Assembly (NCBI RefSeq): GCF_004799515.1
Contig: NZ_SSMX01000002.1
Location: 62,001 to 126,000 of the forward strand
Origin: Phenylobacterium sp.
Lineage (GTDB): Bacteria > Pseudomonadota > Alphaproteobacteria > Caulobacterales > Caulobacteraceae
Length of the DNA stretch: 64,000 nucleotides
Direction: 5' to 3'
Shown: piece after piece, positions 18,700 to 27,908 of the stretch
Layout of the letters: the number at the start of each line of letters is the position of its first letter
Position numbering within the stretch: the first letter of the stretch is position 1
Made by a program: the position numbers and the translations under genes
The notes under the pieces: model-generated
The model's input: only the letters and a program-made list of their open reading frames with translations
What the model was told of the DNA's origin: nothing
Database searches by the model: none

Positions 18700-20949
18700 A
18701 TGTCCGGGACGCCTGAGGCCTCCGACACAGCCTCGGCCAAGCCGGCGTCCAAGACGCCGGCCGCCGCCAAACGTCCCAAGATGCTGCGGCAGTTCGAGCT
18801 GATCGAGAAGGTCCGCTCCTACGACCCGACCGCTGACGAGGCGCTGCTGAACCGCGCCTATGTCTATGCGATGCGCATGCACGGGGCGCAGAAGCGGGCG
18901 TCCGGCGATCCCTACTTCGCCCACCCCATCGAGGTGGCGGGCATCCTCACCGATTACCGCCTCGACACCGCGACCATCGTCACGGCCCTGCTGCACGACG
19001 TGATCGAGGACACCCCGGTCACCCGCGCCGAGATCGACGAACTGTTCGGGGCGGAGATCGGCGAGCTGGTGGAAGGCGTGACCAAGCTCTCCAAGCTGGA
19101 GCTCTCCTCCGAGCACCTGCGCCAGGCGGAGAACCTGCGGAAGTTCATCCTGGCGATCAGCCGCGACGTGCGCGTCCTGATGGTCAAGCTCGCCGACCGG
19201 CTGCACAACATGCGCACGCTGCAGTACATCTCCAGCCCCGCCAAGCGCGAGCGGATCGCCCGCGAGACACTGGACATCTACGCGCCGCTCGCCCGCTCCA
19301 TCGGCGTGCACCGCATCACCACCGAGCTCGAGGAGCTGGCCTTCGAGCACCTGAACCCGGTGGCCCGCGACGCCATCGGCCGCCGGCTCGACACCCTGCG
19401 CCGCGAGCAGGGCGGGGCGGTCAGCCTGGTCAGCCAGGAGATTTCCGCCCGGCTCGACACCGCCGGCGTGCCGGCCCGGGTCTTCGGGCGCGAGAAGAAC
19501 CCCTATTCGATCTGGCGGAAGCTGCAGCGCAAGTCGATCGGCTTCTCCCAGCTCTCCGATATCTACGCCTTCCGGGTGATCACCGACACGGAGGAGGACT
19601 GCTACCGCGCGCTCGGCGTCATCCACCGCGCCTGGCCCTCGATCCCCGAGCGGTTCAAGGACTTCATCTCCACGCCCAAGCGCAACAACTACCGCTCGCT
19701 GCACACCACCGTGGTCGGGCCGCGCGGCATGCGCATCGAGATGCAGATCCGCACCGAGGCCATGGACCGGGTGGCCGAGGAGGGCGTCGCCGCCCACTGG
19801 CGCTACAAGGACGAGTCCTACGGCTTCGACCTGGAGCACCAGCAGGCCGCCGGCGGTCGCGATCCGCTGGTGAACCTGCGCCACCTGGTCCAGGTGCTGG
19901 AGCACGGGGGCGACCCCGAGGAGCTGATGGAGCACGCCAAGCTCGAGATGTTCCTCGACCAGGCCTTCGTCTTCACGCCCAAGGGCCGCCTGGTCAGCCT
20001 GCCCACCGGCGCCATGCCGCTGGACTTCGCCTACGCCCTGCACACCGACATCGGCGACACCTGCATCGGGGTGAAGATCAACGGCGAGCTGAAGCCTTTG
20101 CGCACGGTCCTCCAGAACGGCGACGTGGTGGAGGTGATCCGCGGCGGCAAGCCCGTGGTGCCGCCGGACTGGCGTTCGATCACCGTCACCGGCCGCGCCC
20201 GCTCGGCGATCCGCCGCCATATCCGCCAGACGGAGAAGGAGGAGTTCACGAGGCTCGGCCGCGCCACCGTCGACCAGACCTTCGCCGCCGCCGGCCGCTC
20301 GCGGAAGGACGTCTCGCTCCGCCCCGCCTTCGACCGCTTCGCCGTGGCCACCGAGGACGAGCTGTTCGACGCTGTCGGCCGCGGCCGCGTCGCGCCCGCC
20401 CAGGTGCTGGAGGCCCTGTTCCCGGGCCTCAAGGCCGAGGAGAAGAAGGCCGCGTCCGCTCGCCACCGCATTGAGGACGGCCGCGCGGCTCGGCTCTACG
20501 TCCGGGGCGGCGGCCTGACGCCCGGCGTCAGCATCCACTTCGACGAGGGCTGTTCGCCGCTGCCGGGCGACCGGATCGTCGGTATCCTGGAGCCGGACAG
20601 CAAGGGCCTCACCGTCCACACCATCGACTGCGAGCGTCTGGCCGCCTTCGAGGACCAGGAGGACGTCTGGCGCGACCTGCAGTGGACCCCGGAAGCCGAA
20701 CGCAACGCCGTCGCCCGCGCCAAGCTGATCGCCACCATTCGCAATGCGCCCGGCGTGCTGGGCCAGGTCTGCACCATCATCGGCGAGGCCGGCGGCAACA
20801 TCGTCCAGCTGCGCATGCACCACCGCCAGGCCGACTTCTTCGATGTGGACATCGACGTCGACGTCAACGACGCCCGCCACCTGACCCACATCGCCGCCGC
20901 CCTGCGCGCCAACCCCAGCGTAGAGACCGTGGAACGGCGGAAGGCCTAG
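18700..20949 (+). CDS. spoT: Bifunctional (p)ppGpp synthetase/hydrolase, RelA/SpoT family
   Basis: This enzyme makes and degrades (p)ppGpp and sets the stringent response. In order it has an HD hydrolase domain (YFAHPIEVAGIL, LLHDVIEDT, LADRLHNMRT), a nucleotidyltransferase synthetase domain (PERFKDFISTPKRNNYRSLHTTV), a TGS domain (VFTPKGRLVSLPTGAMPLDFAY), a zinc-finger/helical region and a C-terminal ACT domain. The intact HD motif together with RFKD (not the ExDD of monofunctional RelA) argues that both activities are present. I chose ATG 18700 (749 residues); ATG 18781 is the alternative. The open frame further left only shadows rpoZ. Confidence 0.96.
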   Translation: MSGTPEASDTASAKPASKTPAAAKRPKMLRQFELIEKVRSYDPTADEALLNRAYVYAMRMHGAQKRASGDPYFAHPIEVAGILTDYRLDTATIVTALLHDVIEDTPVTRAEIDELFGAEIGELVEGVTKLSKLELSSEHLRQAENLRKFILAISRDVRVLMVKLADRLHNMRTLQYISSPAKRERIARETLDIYAPLARSIGVHRITTELEELAFEHLNPVARDAIGRRLDTLRREQGGAVSLVSQEISARLDTAGVPARVFGREKNPYSIWRKLQRKSIGFSQLSDIYAFRVITDTEEDCYRALGVIHRAWPSIPERFKDFISTPKRNNYRSLHTTVVGPRGMRIEMQIRTEAMDRVAEEGVAAHWRYKDESYGFDLEHQQAAGGRDPLVNLRHLVQVLEHGGDPEELMEHAKLEMFLDQAFVFTPKGRLVSLPTGAMPLDFAYALHTDIGDTCIGVKINGELKPLRTVLQNGDVVEVIRGGKPVVPPDWRSITVTGRARSAIRRHIRQTEKEEFTRLGRATVDQTFAAAGRSRKDVSLRPAFDRFAVATEDELFDAVGRGRVAPAQVLEALFPGLKAEEKKAASARHRIEDGRAARLYVRGGGLTPGVSIHFDEGCSPLPGDRIVGILEPDSKGLTVHTIDCERLAAFEDQEDVWRDLQWTPEAERNAVARAKLIATIRNAPGVLGQVCTIIGEAGGNIVQLRMHHRQADFFDVDIDVDVNDARHLTHIAAALRANPSVETVERRKA

Positions 20950-21057
20950 GGCCTCGGAATTCGGAGAAAATCTGCACGGGGATGTCGGATTCGGCCAACC
21001 TCGTTCGTCGTTCCGATGAGACCGCCAAGAGGGGCGGCTCGAACAGGGAGAGAGACG

Positions 21058-21483
21058 ATGCGGGTCATGGTGTTCGGAATGGCCACGGAGGGCGTCGAAA
21101 AGGGCGAGCCGCCCACCGCCGAGGCTTGGGCGGCGATGGACCGCTTCATGGAGGATCTGGCCGAGGCCGGCGTCCTCGTGGCGGCTGCGGGGCTCAAGCC
21201 CACTTCGGAGGGCAAGGAACTCCTCTTCGACGGCGACGAGATCATGGTCGTCGATGGGCCTTTCGCCGAGGCCAAGGAGGTGGTCGCCGGCTTCTCGATC
21301 TGGGAGGTCAGGGACATGGACGAGGCCGTCGCCTGGGCGAAGCGCAGCCCCAATCCTACGTCGGGCCAGAGCCGGATGGTGATCCGGCCGTTCTTCGAGG
21401 TGGCGGACATCGCCGAATACCTGACGCCCGAAGACCTGGCCTCGCCCCGCACGGGCGAGCGCGCGCAGCTCGGCGTCGCCTGA
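21058..21483 (+). CDS. YCII/DGPF-domain protein
   Basis: The 141-residue protein belongs to the YciI-like dimeric ferredoxin-fold family: a VFGMATEG start, a DGPFAEAKEVVAGFSIWEV core that carries the name-giving DGPF, and a C-terminal IRPFFEVAD. These proteins are often encoded beside ECF sigma factors and are of unknown enzymatic role. No sigma factor is adjacent here. ATG 21058 has a strong AGGGAGAGA site. It stands alone between spoT and a convergent GST gene. Confidence 0.85.
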   Translation: MRVMVFGMATEGVEKGEPPTAEAWAAMDRFMEDLAEAGVLVAAAGLKPTSEGKELLFDGDEIMVVDGPFAEAKEVVAGFSIWEVRDMDEAVAWAKRSPNPTSGQSRMVIRPFFEVADIAEYLTPEDLASPRTGERAQLGVA

Positions 21484-21507
21484 CGCCGTGGGCCTGCGGC
21501 GGCGGGC

Positions 21508-22209
21508 CTAGGCTGAGGCCGCCGCGGCCTTGGCCTGGGCCGCCGCCTGGGCCGCGACGCCCGCGACGGCGTCACGGGTCTCGGCGATCAGTCGCGCGGC
21601 GATGGGGTCCGACTGGACCGCGCGCCAATAGGCCGACAGCTTCGGCAGGCCGGGCAGGGGATCGGGCGTCCCGAATAGGCCGGGGATCCACTCCGCCGCC
21701 AGCACCAGTTGCGGGACGATGGCGCCGTCGGCCTGGGTGAGCCCACCGCCCACGGCATAGCCGTCCTCACCGATGTAGCCTTCCAGATAGCCCAGGGCCT
21801 CGGCCACCTTGCCCACCGCCGCCTCAATGACCGCCGGGTCCCAGTGCCGACGCGAGCGGCCGGACAGGTTGAACAGCGGGACCATGGCCATCACCACGTA
21901 GACGTCGCAGATTCGGCTGAGCAGCCGCATCCGCGCGCGGCCCCAGGGGTCGGCGGGGCGCAGGGCGGGCTCCGGATAGGCGTCCTCCAGGTACTCGCAG
22001 ATCACCTCGGACTCCGGCAGGGTGCGGCCGTCGTCCAGCACCAGCGCCGGCACCCGGCCGATCGGATTGATCTGCAGGTAGTCGCCCTTGGCCTCCGTCG
22101 AGGCGTGGAAACCCGGCGGCTCGATGATCTCGACCTCAAGGCCCTTCGCGTAGATCAGGAGCCGCACCCGCGTCGGGAACGGCGAGGCGTAGGTCTGGTA
22201 GAGTTTCAT
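21508..22209 (-). CDS. Glutathione S-transferase family protein
   Basis: The 233 residues have the thioredoxin-fold N-terminal domain of GSTs, starting KLYQTYASPFPTRVRLLIYAKGL, with the cis-Pro and Glu-Ser glutathione site in GRVPALVLDDGRTLPESEVICEYLED. The C-terminal domain is all-helical, and the tail is Ala-rich. A Ser in the SPFPTRVR region is the likely catalytic residue, as in zeta/beta-like classes. The substrate is unknown. Confidence 0.92.
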   Translation of the reverse strand: MKLYQTYASPFPTRVRLLIYAKGLEVEIIEPPGFHASTEAKGDYLQINPIGRVPALVLDDGRTLPESEVICEYLEDAYPEPALRPADPWGRARMRLLSRICDVYVVMAMVPLFNLSGRSRRHWDPAVIEAAVGKVAEALGYLEGYIGEDGYAVGGGLTQADGAIVPQLVLAAEWIPGLFGTPDPLPGLPKLSAYWRAVQSDPIAARLIAETRDAVAGVAAQAAAQAKAAAASA

Positions 22210-22246
22210 GGCGGTGATCCCTTGCCCGAAGCCTCAACCTTACGCG

Positions 22247-22405
22247 TCCTCCCCTTGTGGGAGGAGGTGGCCTGCGAAGCAGGTCGGAGGTGGGGTCCCT
22301 CGGCCTCTCGGCGGAGTCCGATGTTCAGGTTTCGCGCGGAGAGGGGAGCGCGACGCCACCTCCGTCAGCCTTCGGCCGCCACCTCCTCCCACAAGTGGAG
22401 GAGGA
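22247..22405. repeat. Second intergenic repeat type with CTCC-rich inverted ends
   Basis: TCCTCCCCTTGTGGGAGGAGGTGGCC at the left is mirrored by GGCCGCCACCTCCTCCCACAAGTGGAGGAGG at the right, with inner arms GGTCGGAGGTGG and CCACCTCCG. The element almost fills the 203-base gap between the GST gene and the cyclase-like gene. It differs in sequence from the GTCATCC family. Confidence 0.8.
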
Positions 22406-22412
22406 ATCTGAT

Positions 22413-23396
22413 CTAAGCCGCCAGCTTGTGGCGCTTCTCGGCCTGCCAGTCGCTGATGATGCGGTTGATGATGTAGGGCGGGGTCCAGCCGAAGTCGCCG
22501 TCGGCATCGGGGTCGTCGGCCAGGAACAGCGGCGTGAACACCTTGTAGTTCTGCTCGATGATCGCCTCGCAGAACGAACGCAAGAGCTCCGGGTCGGTCA
22601 GGTGGCGGCCGATGCTGTCATCGCGCGCCTCGGTCCGCGCGCCCGCGCCCACCGGCAGCCAGATCATCGGATAGGGCTGGTTGTCCACCACGCCCCGCAG
22701 CTTCTGGGCGCCGGAGAAGTGCAGCGGCAGCGGCTCGTCGGACTGGCCGTAGGAACTGGTGAGCAGGAAGGCCAGGTCCGCCGAGATGACCATCCGGCGC
22801 GGGGTCGACCAGCCGGACAGACGGAAGCCGGTGTCGATGGAAGGCCCCACGAAGTCGCGGATGATGTCGCCGCGGTTCTTGCCCTCGTACCACTGCTCGC
22901 GCATCTCGGCCTGGACCAGGATGGCGTCGTCCTTGCCGTCGCCGCGGAACTGCACCCCGTTGCGGCGGAAGAAGACCTCGGAATTGGGCGACGGGAACAG
23001 CGCGATCCAGGCTGTCGACTTGACGTCCATGTCCTCGGAGAGCGTCGCCAGGTCGCAGCGGTAGGCGGAAAGCGCCGCCAGCCAGATGTGGATCGCGTCG
23101 ACCGCCTGGGCCCGCGTGGTCAGGTCGCAGGTGTAGAGCAGCTCGTCGCCGTTGGATTTCCAGAATTCGGGCGGGGCGATGAGCGCGTTGCTGCGCTGAC
23201 GGAAGGCCCGGTACTGCTGATGAACGATGTAGTCGAAGTCGCGGTAGAAATTGAGGATCGCCGGTAGCCAGGCCTGGCGCGACTGCTTGAACGCCGTCGA
23301 GCCCACCAGGTCGACGCTGAGGAACAGCCGCAAACGGGGCTTCAAGCCCTCGGGGAGGTCTGCGGGGAAGGCCTTCCTCTCGTTTGGCGGCGTCAC
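22413..23396 (-). CDS. Divergent class III nucleotidyl cyclase-like protein
   Basis: The 327-residue soluble protein starts at GTG 23396 behind AAGGAACGAGA; the open frame further upstream only overlaps the transporter gene. Its pattern matches the class III adenylate/guanylate cyclase catalytic domain: metal Asp29 in FLSVDLVGSTAF, Lys80 and metal Asp84 in WKSNGDELLY, purine-site-like Asp181, and R192 in the D-x-x-G-x-x-I-D-x-G-x-R stretch. Asp188 stands where the transition-state Asn normally is. There is no sensor domain, membrane helix or second cyclase copy. The predicted product is a cyclic nucleotide, but activity is unproven. The next gene is a peptide transporter on the same strand, 152 bases away. 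Confidence 0.7.
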   Translation of the reverse strand: MTPPNERKAFPADLPEGLKPRLRLFLSVDLVGSTAFKQSRQAWLPAILNFYRDFDYIVHQQYRAFRQRSNALIAPPEFWKSNGDELLYTCDLTTRAQAVDAIHIWLAALSAYRCDLATLSEDMDVKSTAWIALFPSPNSEVFFRRNGVQFRGDGKDDAILVQAEMREQWYEGKNRGDIIRDFVGPSIDTGFRLSGWSTPRRMVISADLAFLLTSSYGQSDEPLPLHFSGAQKLRGVVDNQPYPMIWLPVGAGARTEARDDSIGRHLTDPELLRSFCEAIIEQNYKVFTPLFLADDPDADGDFGWTPPYIINRIISDWQAEKRHKLAA

Positions 23397-23548
23397 GTGA
23401 CGGTCTCGTTCCTTAGAAGCCAGCGGCCGAAGGGAGCGGCCGCACGACGCCGGAGCCGGGCGTCGGGCTTCCCAACCGGCCCGTGGCGTCCAACGTCGAC
23501 GGCTTAGGCTGTAAACGATGGTGTCTTCGGACCAGTTAAGATCGACGG

Positions 23549-24952
23549 TTAAATAATTTTGACCACGAAAGCCCGGCTGAGGGGCTTCCAGAGCGCCAGG
23601 ATGATCAGCCCACCCAGGCCGGCTGCGGCGCAGTGCAGCAGCCAGAAGGCTTCTGGACGCATCCGTTCGTAGAACTGGCCGACCCAGCCCACCAGCAGGG
23701 AGCCAGCGAACACCGACAGGAAATAGACGCCAATCATCAACGAATTGATCGCCGGCGGCGCGGCCCGCGAGAACAGCGCCATGCCGATCGGATAGACGAA
23801 CAGGTAGGCCGTCTGGATCATCAGGTGGAAGCCCAGCACCCAGACCAGCGCCACCTTCGTGGGTCCGCTCACCGCGCAGGCCAGGGCCAGAAGGGCGTAG
23901 GCGCTCACCGCCAGGCCGCAGCCGGTGGCCATCTTGCCGAGCGCCGAGGGCTCGGCCCCGCGCCGGGCCTGGACGCTCCACAGGCCGATCAACACGGGCG
24001 CGAGCGTGATGCCGACGATGGCGCTCACAGACTGCAGCCAGGTGATCGGCAGGACGAAGCCGCCGATCCGCCGGTCGAGGTGGCTCCTGGCCCAGATCAT
24101 GTAGGCGTTCAGCACCTCGCCGTTGGCGATCCAGAACAGGGCGATCACCGCCAGGAGCACGCCCATGGCCGCCAGCACCGGTAGGTCCTGAGCCGTCAGC
24201 CGCGCGGCCTCGGCGCGGCGGGGCGCGCCCTTCGGCGGCAGGGTGTCGGGGGGCAGGCGGCTGTAGCCGGCCAGGTAGATTCCCAGGCTGATCAGCATGC
24301 CGACCCCGGCCGCGCCGAAGCCCCAGTGCCAGCCCACGACCTCGCCCAGGGTGCCGCACACCAGAGGCGCGGAGAACACGCCCACGTTGGCGGCCATGTA
24401 GAAGAGCTGGAAGGCGTCGGCGCGTCTGCGGTCCGCGCCGCGGTAGAGGTTGCCGACCTGCGCGGAGATGTTCCCCTTCAAGAGGCCGCAGCCGAGGATC
24501 AGCAGGGCGAGCGCCAGCAGGAACGGCCCCTCGAAGGCCATCAGGAAGTGGCCGGCCGCCATCATCGTCCCGCCGACCAGCACTGATCGCTTCTGGCCCA
24601 GCACCTGGTCGCCGATCAGGCCACCGAATACCGGGGTCAGCGAGCAGAGCCCGGCGTAGAGGCCGAACACCTCCGAGGCCGTGGCCTGCGGGCTCATCGG
24701 CCCGAACACCGTCTGCAAGAGGGCGTGGAAGGCGCCGAATCCGGCCACATGCTCCACATGCCCGGGCGTGAGCAGCTGGCTGGTCATGTAGAGCACCAGG
24801 AGCGCCTGCATGCCGTAGAAGGAGAACCGCTCGAAGGCCTCCATGAAGCTGAGATAGGCCAGGCCCGGCGGGTGGCCCGCGAAGCCGCGGTCCCCGGCGG
24901 CCGGCGGGGCGGCCTCCGGCGCGAGGGGGATCTCGGTTTCGGCGAGCGCCAT
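23549..24952 (-). CDS. POT/PTR-family proton-coupled oligopeptide transporter
   Basis: The 467-residue protein has about 12-14 membrane helices and the POT signature ExxERFxxYG (EAFERFSFYGMQ). The cytoplasmic loop motif LGGLIGDQ-like (FGGLIGDQVLGQKRSVLVGG) and the GCGLLKGNISAQVGNLY stretch with the conserved Lys are also present. It imports di- and tripeptides with protons across the inner membrane. ATG 24952 gives a short cytoplasmic N-terminus rich in Ala/Pro. Confidence 0.93.
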   Translation of the reverse strand: MALAETEIPLAPEAAPPAAGDRGFAGHPPGLAYLSFMEAFERFSFYGMQALLVLYMTSQLLTPGHVEHVAGFGAFHALLQTVFGPMSPQATASEVFGLYAGLCSLTPVFGGLIGDQVLGQKRSVLVGGTMMAAGHFLMAFEGPFLLALALLILGCGLLKGNISAQVGNLYRGADRRRADAFQLFYMAANVGVFSAPLVCGTLGEVVGWHWGFGAAGVGMLISLGIYLAGYSRLPPDTLPPKGAPRRAEAARLTAQDLPVLAAMGVLLAVIALFWIANGEVLNAYMIWARSHLDRRIGGFVLPITWLQSVSAIVGITLAPVLIGLWSVQARRGAEPSALGKMATGCGLAVSAYALLALACAVSGPTKVALVWVLGFHLMIQTAYLFVYPIGMALFSRAAPPAINSLMIGVYFLSVFAGSLLVGWVGQFYERMRPEAFWLLHCAAAGLGGLIILALWKPLSRAFVVKII

Positions 24953-25010
24953 GGCCGCAGGCTTTCAGGCCGCAACCTTCGCCGCAAGAGGCGATCCTCG
25001 GAGGCGCGCC

Positions 25011-26753
25011 CTAAGGCGCCGTGCTGCCCGCGGAATCGGCGCGGCGGAACAGCGACAGCCGCTCGCCCTTGACGGTGCGCCGCCAGGGGCCGCCGGGGGG
25101 CGTTTCGGGGCCGGTCACCACCACCGCGGCCGAGGTGGCCAGCGCATAGGCCGCCGCCGGGCCGGACGGGCCGAATTCCACCCAAGGCCGCGCCTCCAGG
25201 CCCAGGAAGACCAGGTGGGCCTCATTGACCTCCTTGGCCAGCAGCAGGATGTCGCCCTGCGGCGGCAGGGCGGCGTGGATCTCATGCAGGTCGCGGTCCA
25301 AGGCGGCGCGCTCCGCCACCAGCGGGCCCAGCCAGCTGTGGTCCAGATAGGTCGACAGTACGCCGAGCGCCAGGAAGAGGCCGAGCCCCGCCGCCGCTAC
25401 GCGCCGCCGCAGCGCCACGATAGCCGCCGCCGCGACGCCAGCCGCCGCCGCCAGCGCCTGATAGGGGATGCTCGTCCCCAGGTTGGCCCGCACCGGATCG
25501 GGGTGGAAGAAGGCCAGCAGACTGGCGGCGTCCCAGGGAAAGACCGTTTCCCCGGCGCGGAAGCAGGCCAGCAGGCCCGCCAGCCCCGCCAGCATCACCC
25601 CGGCGCAGGCAAACGCCAGGCGCCCTCCCAGCGGCCGGACCAGCGGCGGCGCGGCGGCCAGCCACAGCAGCGGAATCAGGAATTCGAAGTAGCGGCCGAA
25701 CAGGTGCTGGATCTCGTGCGGATCGCCGGTGACCTCGCGCACGAAGAGCGCGGTCATCGCCAGGGTTGCGGCCATGGACAGCGCCAGCATCAGGAACACC
25801 AGTTGCCGCCCGTCGGGCTTGAACCGCCCGGACTGGGCGCGCCAGCCGCTCCAGACCTCCGCGAGGCCGATCGTCAGGGGGGCGCCGGCCAGCAGGGCCA
25901 CCGACGAGACCATCGCCGCCAGGCCGAACGCCGCCATGGCCCAGCCCTCCGACGCCCGCGCCTGGCCAAGCGCCGCGCCGTAGAAGGCGCCGACAAAGAA
26001 TGTCCAGGCGCTGGCGCTGTGCTCCTCGGCGGCCCACTGGATGAGGTTGCCAACGGTGAAGAAGGCCGTGGCGAACAACGCCAGCCGCAAGGGCAGCCGC
26101 CGCCACGCGGTGGCGTCACGCGGGTCGAGGACCGCGGTGTCGAGGATCATCACCGTCGCGAGCGCGCCCACTTCGGCGATCCCGGTCGGCTTGACAAGCA
26201 CCAGCGCCGCGCCGATCGCCCCGGCCACGGCGGCATGGACCATGGGCCGGCTGCGCATCCAGCGCCCGGTCGCCAGGCAGAAGAGCGCCAGCACGCCCAC
26301 GAACAGCCCCTCGGCCAGGTCGGAAAAGGCGAAGCGGTAGTAGGGGAAGGCGAGCGCAATCAGGGCCATCGTCGCCTGGTCGCGGCGCGGCAGTCCTCGC
26401 ACGCTCGCCTGCCAGACCAGTAGCAGGCCCGCCAGATAGGCCGCAGCGTTGACCATCCGGTCGCCGACCACCAGCGGCGCGCCCAGGTAGTAGAGCGCCC
26501 GGATCACGCTGAAATCGAGACCGTTGCTCACCGCCGCCACCGCCGGGTAGCGCGCCACCTGGGCTGGCGCATACATCGCTCGGATCAGATAGGTCGCCTC
26601 GTCGCCGGCGAAGATCGGCTGGGGCATGGCTAGCCGGCTGGCGTAGAAGCCAAGGATCGCCAGGGTCACCGCGGCGGCGGCGATAAGTCCGATACGCTGG
26701 ATAGACACGCGATGCCCGCTAGGCGTCTGGTGAAACACTCCGGAGACTATCAC
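25011..26753 (-). CDS. Polytopic membrane protein, GT-C/PMT-like glycosyltransferase candidate
   Basis: The 580-residue protein has roughly 11-12 membrane helices. The first periplasmic loop carries the acidic motif FAGDEATY, the position of the catalytic Asp/Glu in GT-C enzymes (ArnT/PMT/GT39-like), and FAFSDLAEG follows helix 3. A soluble C-terminal domain of about 100 residues follows the last helix. It probably transfers a sugar from a polyprenyl-phosphate donor, but donor and acceptor are unknown. The start is GTG 26753 or GTG about 15 codons later. It is read in the same direction as the POT gene, 58 bases upstream of it. Confidence 0.65.
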   Translation of the reverse strand: MIVSGVFHQTPSGHRVSIQRIGLIAAAAVTLAILGFYASRLAMPQPIFAGDEATYLIRAMYAPAQVARYPAVAAVSNGLDFSVIRALYYLGAPLVVGDRMVNAAAYLAGLLLVWQASVRGLPRRDQATMALIALAFPYYRFAFSDLAEGLFVGVLALFCLATGRWMRSRPMVHAAVAGAIGAALVLVKPTGIAEVGALATVMILDTAVLDPRDATAWRRLPLRLALFATAFFTVGNLIQWAAEEHSASAWTFFVGAFYGAALGQARASEGWAMAAFGLAAMVSSVALLAGAPLTIGLAEVWSGWRAQSGRFKPDGRQLVFLMLALSMAATLAMTALFVREVTGDPHEIQHLFGRYFEFLIPLLWLAAAPPLVRPLGGRLAFACAGVMLAGLAGLLACFRAGETVFPWDAASLLAFFHPDPVRANLGTSIPYQALAAAAGVAAAAIVALRRRVAAAGLGLFLALGVLSTYLDHSWLGPLVAERAALDRDLHEIHAALPPQGDILLLAKEVNEAHLVFLGLEARPWVEFGPSGPAAAYALATSAAVVVTGPETPPGGPWRRTVKGERLSLFRRADSAGSTAP

Positions 26754-26837
26754 GACAATCGAGACACAATCACAACAGTCACAATCGCTGCGCGCGGAAA
26801 GATATCAATGGTTGTCGATCGGGACCCGTAGGGCGAC

Positions 26838-27815
26838 TCAGCGCCCCGTCGCGGCGGGGGCGGGCAGGTGGGCCAGGACGAACTCGACGCCGCGTACGGC
26901 GCTGTCCCCATAGGTCTCGCCCAGGATGGTGGTGTGCGAGGCGCCCTTGACCGCCTCGAAGGTCCCGAACTTGGCGGCCCGTTCGGGCGCGCGGCGCGGG
27001 TCGGCGGGATTGTCGCCCTCGCCACGGTCGACAACGATTACGGAGACGGGCCAGTTGGGGTCGTAGGGGGCGACGGCTTCGGCCTCATGGGCGCTGCGGC
27101 CCCAGTTCTCCACCTCCTCGGCGGCGGTGCGGGCGTGGTGGCCCGAGACATAGGCATGGCGTTTCTCCGCGCTGCCCTGCGGCGGCAGGCCGATGCGGTC
27201 GCCGGCCGGCCAGTAGAGGGGCAGGGTGGCGCCCACGCTCGCCGACACCGCCGCCACCTTCGACAGCGTGGTGAAGGCGCCGATGAATTTCTCGGTCCCT
27301 GGACTGTCGATCTGCTCGGGCGTGGTGGCCTCGATCAGGACCAGGCCCGCCACCTTGTCCGGATTGCGCCCGGCGAACATCCGCACATAGAGCCCGGCCA
27401 TTGAGTGGCCCACCAGGATGAACGGCCCACGCTCGCCCGAGGCGGCGATCAGCTTCTCCAGGTCCTCGGTGATGGTCTGCGCATCACGCGGATGCGGGCC
27501 CGGGTCGGACCAGCCCATGCCGGCGCGGTCGTAGGCGCAAGAGCGCAGGCCCTTGGCGGTCAGCTTCTCCTGGATCGCCGCGAAGTCGGCCGCCAGGCCG
27601 AACGCGCCCGGTTCAAACCAGACGGTGGGCGTAGGACCGGCTGGCGGCCCGGCGCAGACCAGCCGCAGCCTTCGCCCGCCGATGTCCACATAGGTCCCGG
27701 CCGGCTTGAACGGTCCGGCTACAGCCGCGATCACCGCGCCGGCGGCGATCCAGGCGGCGACGGCGAGGACAACGGCGAGCAGCATCCGGATCAAAACCCT
27801 GCGCATGGGCCCCAC
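26838..27815 (-). CDS. Membrane-anchored alpha/beta-hydrolase
   Basis: The 325-residue protein has an N-terminal uncleaved signal/anchor helix (LIRMLLAVVLAVAAWIAAG). The alpha/beta-hydrolase domain that follows has the nucleophile elbow GHSMAGLYV, an oxyanion region VWFEPGAFG and AYDRAGMGWSDPGP, and a catalytic His in GASHTTILG. It is predicted to act on esters or amides at the periplasmic face. The substrate is unknown. It is divergent from pyrE, with 93 bases between the starts. Confidence 0.88.
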   Translation of the reverse strand: MGPMRRVLIRMLLAVVLAVAAWIAAGAVIAAVAGPFKPAGTYVDIGGRRLRLVCAGPPAGPTPTVWFEPGAFGLAADFAAIQEKLTAKGLRSCAYDRAGMGWSDPGPHPRDAQTITEDLEKLIAASGERGPFILVGHSMAGLYVRMFAGRNPDKVAGLVLIEATTPEQIDSPGTEKFIGAFTTLSKVAAVSASVGATLPLYWPAGDRIGLPPQGSAEKRHAYVSGHHARTAAEEVENWGRSAHEAEAVAPYDPNWPVSVIVVDRGEGDNPADPRRAPERAAKFGTFEAVKGASHTTILGETYGDSAVRGVEFVLAHLPAPAATGR

Positions 27816-27908
27816 CTAAGGCCGTGATTCGCACAGCTGCAACCGCGCCCCGTCGCGCGCCTCCGCCGCCATCTTCGCAAGTCCGCGAAACCGGGCTATC
27901 CAGCGGCC

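Noticed and set aside
18232..20889. 885-residue reverse open frame opposite spoT
   Set aside because: Antisense shadow caused by GC-rich codon bias; sequence is Val/Gly/Ala/Asp/His-rich with no domain, and spoT is certain.
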